DNA of 25,757 nucleotides from an uncultured Oscillibacter sp. (lineage in GTDB: Bacteria; Bacillota; Clostridia; Oscillospirales; Oscillospiraceae). Made by a program: the position numbers and the translations under genes. Shown here one piece after another: positions 20,949 through 25,757 of this stretch (positions are counted from its first letter, which is position 1; the number at the start of each line of letters is the position of its first letter). Where the stretch lies: contig CAJTKE010000028.1 of NCBI GenBank assembly GCA_910576865.1, positions 1 to 25,757 on the forward strand, in the 5' to 3' direction. The notes below the pieces were generated by a model, which saw only the letters and a program-made list of their open reading frames with translations, made no database searches and was not told where the DNA came from.

Positions 20949-22757
20949 TCAGCCCTCCGTCCTGCCGCCCCGGCCCTGGGCGATGGGCAGGGTCATGCGG
21001 ATGGTGGTGCCCGGCCCCTGGTGGGGGGCCAGGGCGATGACGCCGTGGTGCCGCTGGACGATCTCCCGGGCGATGGAGAGGCCCAGGCCCGTGCCGCCGG
21101 ACTCCCGGGACCGGGCCTTGTCCACCCGGTAGAACCGGTCGAAGATCCGCTCGGCGTCCTTCTCCGGGATGCCGATGCCGTCGTCCCAGACCTCCATCCA
21201 GACGGTGTCCTCCTCCCCGCAGCCGGCGGAGACTTGGATGTGCCCCCCGTCGGGGGTGTATTTGATGGCGTTTCCGATGATGTTCATCATCACCTGCTCC
21301 AGCCGGCTCCGGTCCCCCACGATCAGGGGCAGGTGCCCCAGGTCCCCGCAGGTCAGCTCGTGGCCCCGCTGCTGCGCGTTCAGGGCGCTGGAGCGGACCA
21401 CGCTCCGGATGGCCTCGGCGAAGGGGAAGCGGGAGAGGACCAGCTCCGCGTCCCCCCGGTCCAGGCGGGAGAGGGTCAGAAGGTCCTGGACGATGTGGGT
21501 CATCCGGTCCGTCTCCGTGATGATGATGTCCAAAAAGCCGTTGGCCGTGGGCAGGGGGATGTCCCCCTCCGCGTCCCGGAGGGTCTCGGCGTAGGTGCGG
21601 ACGTTGGTCAGGGGGGTGCGGAGCTCGTGGGACACGTTGGCCACGAATTCCTTCCGCCGCTCCTCGTTGCGGTGCTGCTCCGTCACGTCGTGGAGGACGA
21701 TCAGCACGCCGCCCCGCTCCCGGTCGGAGAAGGGGGCGAGATAGACCTCCAAAGTCTTCTCCCCGGCGTCCAGCTCCGCCTCGGCGAAGTTGGGCCGCTG
21801 GAGGGCCAGCATCTCCCCGAAGGGGTAGAGCCTGCCGAAGAGCTCGTCATAGGAGCAGTCGGGCCCCACGGGGCGCTGGAGCATGTCGTTGGCGGCGGGG
21901 TTGCAGTGGATCAGCCGCCCCCCGTGGTCGAAGGCCACCACGCCGTCGGTCATGTGAAGGAAGAGGGTGTCCAGCTTGTTCCGCTCGTTCTCCACGGCGG
22001 CCAGCGTGGACTGGAGGACCCCGGCCATCTCGTTGAAGGTGCCGGTGAGGATGCCGATCTCGTCGGTGGACTCCACGGGCAGGGCCGCGCCGAAGTCCCC
22101 CGCCGCCATCTTCTCCGCCCCGGCGGTGAGCTTCTCGATGGGGCCCACCATGGTCTTGGAGAGGAGGAAGCTCAAAAGCACGGAGATCAGAAGGCCGATG
22201 ACCAGGGCCTGCATGATGATCTGGAAGAGCTGGGCGTTCAGGCCGGAGACGGTGTCCCGGGTGTCCAGGATATAGATGATGAAGGCGTTGTCCCCCCCGA
22301 AGATGGGGATGGCCGCGTCCATATAGTCCGCCGTGATGTCGCTGACGTCCCCGATGCCCGCCTCGTCATGGCGCAGCACCGCGTTCCGGGCGGTCAGCAG
22401 GTTGGGGCTCTGCTCCCGGGGCATGGAGCCCTCGGCGGCGGAGCCGTTGAGCCAGGTCCCGGTCTCCCCGTCCAGGACGAAGTAGTTCCGGGTGCGGTAG
22501 TCGATGCCCAGCTTCCCGGCGGTGAGCTCCATCATGTCGTGGACCCGGTCCGCGCCGTCCTCCTGGGAGGCCTCCCCCCGGAGGGAGGCCACGAACTCCC
22601 GCTGATCCGCGCCGAAGACGCTGTCGATCTGCTCATAAAAGGTGTTGGTGAAGAAGTTGGAGACGTTGATGGTGAGAAACGCCCCCACCACCGCCATGAG
22701 GGAGGTGATCAGAAGCAGCAGGATCAGCGTCAGCTTCATGTGCAGGCTGCGGAACAC
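20949..22757 (-). CDS. walK: WalK sensor histidine kinase
   Basis: Membrane sensor kinase for cell wall metabolism, phosphorylating WalR. The 602 residues show the full WalK order: membrane segment at about 9-30, extracytoplasmic sensor domain (~31-178), second segment (~180-200), HAMP (~200-255), PAS (~260-365), dimerisation domain with phospho-acceptor His377 in NVSHELRTP, then ATPase boxes NIIGNAIKYTPDG, WDDGIGIPE and GGTGLGLSI. The start is GTG 22757, with GAGGAGG seven bases upstream. It lies 39 bases after walR and directly before yycH. The intact PAS and HAMP match low-GC Firmicutes WalK despite the high GC here. Confidence 0.95.
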   Translation of the reverse strand: MFRSLHMKLTLILLLLITSLMAVVGAFLTINVSNFFTNTFYEQIDSVFGADQREFVASLRGEASQEDGADRVHDMMELTAGKLGIDYRTRNYFVLDGETGTWLNGSAAEGSMPREQSPNLLTARNAVLRHDEAGIGDVSDITADYMDAAIPIFGGDNAFIIYILDTRDTVSGLNAQLFQIIMQALVIGLLISVLLSFLLSKTMVGPIEKLTAGAEKMAAGDFGAALPVESTDEIGILTGTFNEMAGVLQSTLAAVENERNKLDTLFLHMTDGVVAFDHGGRLIHCNPAANDMLQRPVGPDCSYDELFGRLYPFGEMLALQRPNFAEAELDAGEKTLEVYLAPFSDRERGGVLIVLHDVTEQHRNEERRKEFVANVSHELRTPLTNVRTYAETLRDAEGDIPLPTANGFLDIIITETDRMTHIVQDLLTLSRLDRGDAELVLSRFPFAEAIRSVVRSSALNAQQRGHELTCGDLGHLPLIVGDRSRLEQVMMNIIGNAIKYTPDGGHIQVSAGCGEEDTVWMEVWDDGIGIPEKDAERIFDRFYRVDKARSRESGGTGLGLSIAREIVQRHHGVIALAPHQGPGTTIRMTLPIAQGRGGRTEG

Positions 22758-22796
22758 GGCGGGGCCTCCTCTCTTCCTGAAGTTTCGGTCTTGCGC

Positions 22797-23510
22797 TCAG
22801 TTCACCGCGAAGTAGTACCCCGCGCCCCGGCGGGTGAGGATATACTGGGGGCTGGCGGGGTTCTCCTCGATCTTCTCCCGGAGGCGCCGGACCGTCACGT
22901 CCACGGTCCGCACGTCGTCCCCCACGTAGCCGTAGTTCCACACCTGCTCCATCAGGTCCACCCGGGAATACACCTTGTTGGGGTGGCTGGCCAGGAAGGT
23001 GAGGAGCTCATACTCCCGCTGGGTCAGGTCGATGGCCCTCCCGGCCCGGAAGACCTGGTGGCTGTCGGTGTTGATGGCCAGATCCCCGGCCACGGGCATG
23101 GCGCTCTCCGCCGCCGCGCCGGCGGCGGGGGCCGCCATGGAGGTCCGGCGGATATTGGCCTCCACCCGGGCGATGACCTCCCGCATGGAAAAGGGCTTGG
23201 TGATATAGTCGTCCGCCCCGGTCTCGAGACCCCGGACCTTGTCGTCCTCCTCCTCCCGGGCGGTGAGGAGCAGAATGGGCACGTTGTCCCCGTCCTTCCG
23301 CAGCGCCTCGCACACGTCGAAGCCGATCATCCTGGGCAGCATGATGTCCAGGATGATCAGGTCCGGCTTCTCCGTCCGGGCCTTCCGCAGGCCCTCCTCC
23401 CCGTCATAGGCCTCCAGGATGCGGTAGCCCTTCCGCTCCAGGTTGAAGCGCAGGATGTCCACAATGTTCTTCTCGTCCTCCACAATGAGGACGGTCTTTT
23501 CCTCCGTCAT
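22797..23510 (-). CDS. walR: WalR response regulator
   Basis: OmpR-type response regulator controlling cell wall hydrolases and synthesis. Its 237 residues comprise a receiver (about 5-120) with acidic residues at 11-13, phospho-acceptor Asp55 in IILDIMLP, Thr83 and Lys105, then a winged helix (about 138-235) with LTQREYELLTFLASHPNKVYSR partly visible and VRTVDVTVRRLREKIE as the recognition helix. ATG 23510 has GGAGG six bases upstream; the seven-codon extension lacks a site. It follows the NUDIX gene by 52 bases. WalR is normally essential in Firmicutes, so this cluster probably is too. Confidence 0.95.
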   Translation of the reverse strand: MTEEKTVLIVEDEKNIVDILRFNLERKGYRILEAYDGEEGLRKARTEKPDLIILDIMLPRMIGFDVCEALRKDGDNVPILLLTAREEEDDKVRGLETGADDYITKPFSMREVIARVEANIRRTSMAAPAAGAAAESAMPVAGDLAINTDSHQVFRAGRAIDLTQREYELLTFLASHPNKVYSRVDLMEQVWNYGYVGDDVRTVDVTVRRLREKIEENPASPQYILTRRGAGYYFAVN

Positions 23511-23521
23511 GTTCGACCTCC

Positions 23522-23550
23522 AAAACTCCACGCCGCCCCGCCGGGGCGGC
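23522..23550 (-). terminator. hairpin between the NUDIX gene and walR
   Basis: Eight-base perfect arms GCCGCCCC / GGGGCGGC (23532-23550) are followed on the - strand by GTGGAGTTTT. The T-run is short and spaced from the stem, so it may only partly reduce readthrough into walR. I see no separate walR promoter. Confidence 0.35.
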
Positions 23551-23562
23551 CCGTCTCCGGCG

Positions 23563-24114
23563 TCACAGGTTCAGCAGAATCTTCCCCTTCAGCACCGCCG
23601 CCACGGTCTTGGCGTCCTCGATCTCCCCCGAGAGGCACCGGCGGACCATCTCGGCGAAGGGAATCCGCTCCACGTTCAAAAACTCGTCCTCGTCCAGGTG
23701 CTGGGCCGCCATGCGCAGGTCCCGGGCCAGATACAGGTGCAGGATCTCCCCGTAGCACCCCGGGGAGGGCAGAATGCGGCCCAGGGACTCGTACCGCCCC
23801 GGCACCGCGCCGGTCTCCTCCTCCAGCTCCCGGAGGCCCGCGGCGTACGGGTCCTCCCCCGGGTGGTCCAGCTTCCCGGCGGGAATCTCCAGCGTCGTCC
23901 GGCCGAAGGGATAGCGGTACTGGGTCACCGCCAGCACGTTGTTGTCGTCGTCCAGGGCCAGCACGGCAACGCCGCCGGGGTGGTCCACCACCTCCCGGGT
24001 GGCGGTGCGGCCACCCGGCAGCTCCACCGTGTCCACGTGGACGGTGACGATCCGCCCGGCGAATTTGTCCTCCCGGCCCAGCTTCCGCTCGGTCAGGTCC
24101 ATCTGTTCGCGCAT
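23563..24114 (-). CDS. NUDIX hydrolase (ADP-ribose pyrophosphatase-like)
   Basis: A 183-residue NUDIX enzyme, probably cleaving ADP-ribose or a related nucleoside diphosphate sugar to AMP and a sugar phosphate. The substrate call rests on similarity to NudF-type proteins (TVELPGGRTATREVVDHPGGVAVLA, then QYRYPFG..LEIPAGKLD). The NUDIX box GKLDHPGE-X7-RELEEETG has the catalytic Glu residues but one extra residue in its first loop relative to GX5E. ATG 24114 has only a closely spaced GGAG; the internal ATG five codons later has none. It is the first gene of the walRK cluster, with its own promoter at 24177-24205. Confidence 0.87.
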   Translation of the reverse strand: MREQMDLTERKLGREDKFAGRIVTVHVDTVELPGGRTATREVVDHPGGVAVLALDDDNNVLAVTQYRYPFGRTTLEIPAGKLDHPGEDPYAAGLRELEEETGAVPGRYESLGRILPSPGCYGEILHLYLARDLRMAAQHLDEDEFLNVERIPFAEMVRRCLSGEIEDAKTVAAVLKGKILLNL

Positions 24115-24176
24115 AGTCTCCGCGTCCTTTCCGATTTGATCGCGTTTTCCGGCCTTCCGGGCCGCTTACGGAAGGA

Positions 24177-24205
24177 ATTATACCACGGGGAAGCCGAAAT
24201 GAAAA
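24177..24205 (-). promoter_or_regulatory. promoter of the NUDIX-walRK cluster
   Basis: TTTTCA (24205-24200), a 17-base spacer and a perfect TATAAT (24182-24177) on the - strand. The leader to ATG 24114 is about 55 bases and contains a short GGCCCGGAAGGCC stem. It is divergent from the carboxypeptidase promoter about 70 bases away. Confidence 0.6.
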
Positions 24206-24269
24206 GAGAAACTGTCCCCCGCTCCGCCGTTCCCCCTGAAAACTTGTCCCGCCGTTCATAAAATACCAC

Positions 24270-24298
24270 TTGTTTTTGCCGGGGGAAAGGCGTATGAT
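24270..24298 (+). promoter_or_regulatory. promoter of the D-Ala-D-Ala carboxypeptidase gene
   Basis: TTGTTT (24270-24275), a 17-base spacer and TATGAT (24293-24298). The leader to ATG 24346 is about 40 bases. The divergent layout with the walRK promoter could allow shared control by WalR, but I see no clear WalR direct-repeat box. Confidence 0.55.
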
Positions 24299-24345
24299 GG
24301 AGACAACAAACACCAGATATGGTATTGGAAAGGAACAGCGACATC

Positions 24346-25347
24346 ATGAAATGGACAAAACGGACGGCGGCGCTTCTTCTGTCGGTGCTGCTGCTTCTGA
24401 CGGCCGCCCAGGCCTGGGCCGGCACGAAAATGCCCGCCCAGCGGGGCCTGGCGGAGCTGGACATCCGGCTGATCTTCCCCAAGGCGGAGGAGCAGACCCA
24501 CAAGGTCCCGGTATTGAAGGTCCTGCCCCCGGAGGAGCCCGGCCGGGAGGAGGCGGAGGAAGAGGAGCCGCCCCGGACCGTCGTCATCCCCGATCCCTCC
24601 CCCGCGGAGGAGGAGCCGGAGCGGACGGTGGTGATCCCGGACCCCGCGCCTGCGGAGGCGCCGGATAAGGCCCCGGCCATCCCCGCCCCGGAACCGGAAA
24701 CCGAGGATACCGCCGCCGCGGGCCTGCCCGCCTCCCAAACTCCCAGCTTCCCGGAGGCGGAGGACTGGCAGCTCCTCCTGGTGAACCCCTGGAACGAGAT
24801 GCCGGAGGACTACGAGGTGAACCTGAAGACCCTGCCCGACGGGAACCGGGTGGACGAGAAGGCCTTCGACGATCTGACCGCCATGCTGGAGGCCTGCCGG
24901 GAGGCGGGGCTTCGGCCCAAGATCTGTTCCTCCTACCGGACCATGTCCAAGCAGACCTATCTCTACAACAACAAGATCACACGCCTGCGGAACGCGGGCT
25001 ACAGCAAGGCCGCCGCCGAGGCGGAGGCGGGCCGCTGGGTGGCCCGGCCCGGCACCAGCGAGCATCAGCTGGGTCTGGCGGTGGACATCGTGTCCACGTC
25101 CTATCAGGCCCTGACGAAGAAGCAGGAGAAGACCCAGGAGCAGAAGTGGCTGATGGAGCACTGCTGGGAATACGGCTTCATCCTCCGCTACCCCAACGAG
25201 AAGAGCGAAATCACCGGCATCGGCTACGAGCCCTGGCACTACCGGTACGTGGGCCGGGACGTGGCCCTGGACATCCGGGACAGCGGCCTCTGCATGGAGG
25301 AGTACATGGCCCTGCGGGAGGAGTCTCCTGCGGGAACCCGGGCATGA
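24346..25347 (+). CDS. secreted VanY-type D-alanyl-D-alanine carboxypeptidase
   Basis: A 333-residue extracytoplasmic zinc peptidase that trims the terminal D-Ala of peptidoglycan stems. There is a signal peptide at 1-25, then a Pro/Glu-rich linker (about 60-135) with a duplicated RTVVIPDPxPAE unit. The peptidase M15B domain follows (about 140-325): SSYRTMSKQ, GTSEHQLGLAVD with zinc ligands His240 and Asp247, and IGYEPWHYRYVG with catalytic Glu295 and zinc ligand His298. ATG 24346 gives a proper signal peptide; AGGA lies 11 bases upstream, somewhat far. A nine-codon extension to 24319 would bury that site. It has its own promoter and terminator and is not linked to van resistance genes. Confidence 0.92.
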   Translation: MKWTKRTAALLLSVLLLLTAAQAWAGTKMPAQRGLAELDIRLIFPKAEEQTHKVPVLKVLPPEEPGREEAEEEEPPRTVVIPDPSPAEEEPERTVVIPDPAPAEAPDKAPAIPAPEPETEDTAAAGLPASQTPSFPEAEDWQLLLVNPWNEMPEDYEVNLKTLPDGNRVDEKAFDDLTAMLEACREAGLRPKICSSYRTMSKQTYLYNNKITRLRNAGYSKAAAEAEAGRWVARPGTSEHQLGLAVDIVSTSYQALTKKQEKTQEQKWLMEHCWEYGFILRYPNEKSEITGIGYEPWHYRYVGRDVALDIRDSGLCMEEYMALREESPAGTRA

Positions 25348-25354
25348 ACAACGC

Positions 25355-25384
25355 GGAGACGGCGTAAGCCGTCTCCTTTTTTTG
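25355..25384 (+). terminator. intrinsic terminator after the carboxypeptidase gene
   Basis: Nine-base perfect arms GGAGACGGC / GCCGTCTCC with a GTAA tetraloop (25355-25376) are followed by a run of seven T residues. It begins seven bases past the stop codon. Confidence 0.92.
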
Positions 25385-25448
25385 TCCAACTTGTCCAAAC
25401 TGTATTGGATACCCTGTACAAAAGTCCCGAAAAATGTGGATTCTTCCG

Positions 25449-25477
25449 TTGAAAAGCGGCGGGGAGTGGCATATAAT
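25449..25477 (+). promoter_or_regulatory. promoter of typA
   Basis: TTGAAA (25449-25454), a 17-base spacer and TATAAT (25472-25477), 5/6 and 6/6 to consensus. The leader to ATG 25547 is about 63 bases; AAAGGAG (25529-25535) precedes the start. Confidence 0.8.
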
Positions 25478-25546
25478 AAGAGACCGTGAAATTTTGTCTT
25501 TCATTTTACGGCGGCAATCCCGCCCTTCAAAGGAGCCTGTGAGCTT

Positions 25547-25757
<211 letters not shown>

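Noticed and set aside
20184..24047. A 1287-codon open frame on the + strand across walR, walK and yycH
   Set aside because: It is antisense to well-supported genes; its composition (Gly, Val, Pro, His, Asp, Gln, Glu-rich) is the mirror of GC-rich codons, and it has no domain or ribosome binding site.

Overview
The window is high-GC DNA with strong Shine-Dalgarno sites and SigA-type promoters. It carries Firmicutes marker genes (walR-walK-yycH-yycI-walJ, LytTR-DUF3021, AGCS transporter, pseudouridine catabolism). The mixture suggests a high-GC gut clostridium of the Oscillospiraceae type (Flavonifractor/Oscillibacter/Lawsonibacter-like). This is inferred from gene content and style; no rRNA is present to confirm it.

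Left end (1-2992, + strand): the most unusual part. A promoter precedes three short genes whose products share an N-terminal leader and end in a Cys-every-fourth-residue core (10, 11 and 7 Cys). A radical SAM/SPASM protein follows, then a LacX-like aldose epimerase and a bidirectional terminator. I read this as a RiPP cassette with three precursors and one maturase. It resembles the in-silico 'CXXX repeat peptide' class and has no exporter, protease or RRE protein in view.

2990-6773 (- strand): a membrane-anchored putative anti-sigma factor is translationally coupled to an ECF sigma factor with a candidate autoregulated promoter, followed by an AGCS alanine/glycine:cation symporter with its own promoter and terminator.

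6846-11452 (- strand): two tandem mgtC/sapB-type membrane proteins, the distal one with a near-perfect consensus promoter and a structured leader; a DUF1294 protein; and a psuK-psuG pseudouridine degradation operon whose kinase carries an N-terminal winged helix and has a candidate operator over the promoter.

11537-13890 (+ strand): a LytTR regulator overlapping an enlarged DUF3021-type membrane protein, then a lipoprotein whose ribosome binding site is buried in a long hairpin.

13894-24205 (- strand): a long cell-envelope cluster, transcribed NUDIX, walR, walK, yycH, yycI, murA, GNAT-TfoX_C chimera, walJ, rlmH, asnS. It joins the essential WalRK cell-wall signalling system to peptidoglycan precursor synthesis (MurA) and to translation genes.

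24270-25757 (+ strand): a secreted VanY-type D-Ala-D-Ala carboxypeptidase with its own promoter and terminator, then the start of typA/bipA, cut by the window edge.

Intergenic repeats recur. Two families sit against 3' gene ends so that the repeat itself supplies the stop codon (mgtC2, asnS, rlmH). Nearly all long ORFs antisense to these genes are GC-rich mirror shadows and are omitted.
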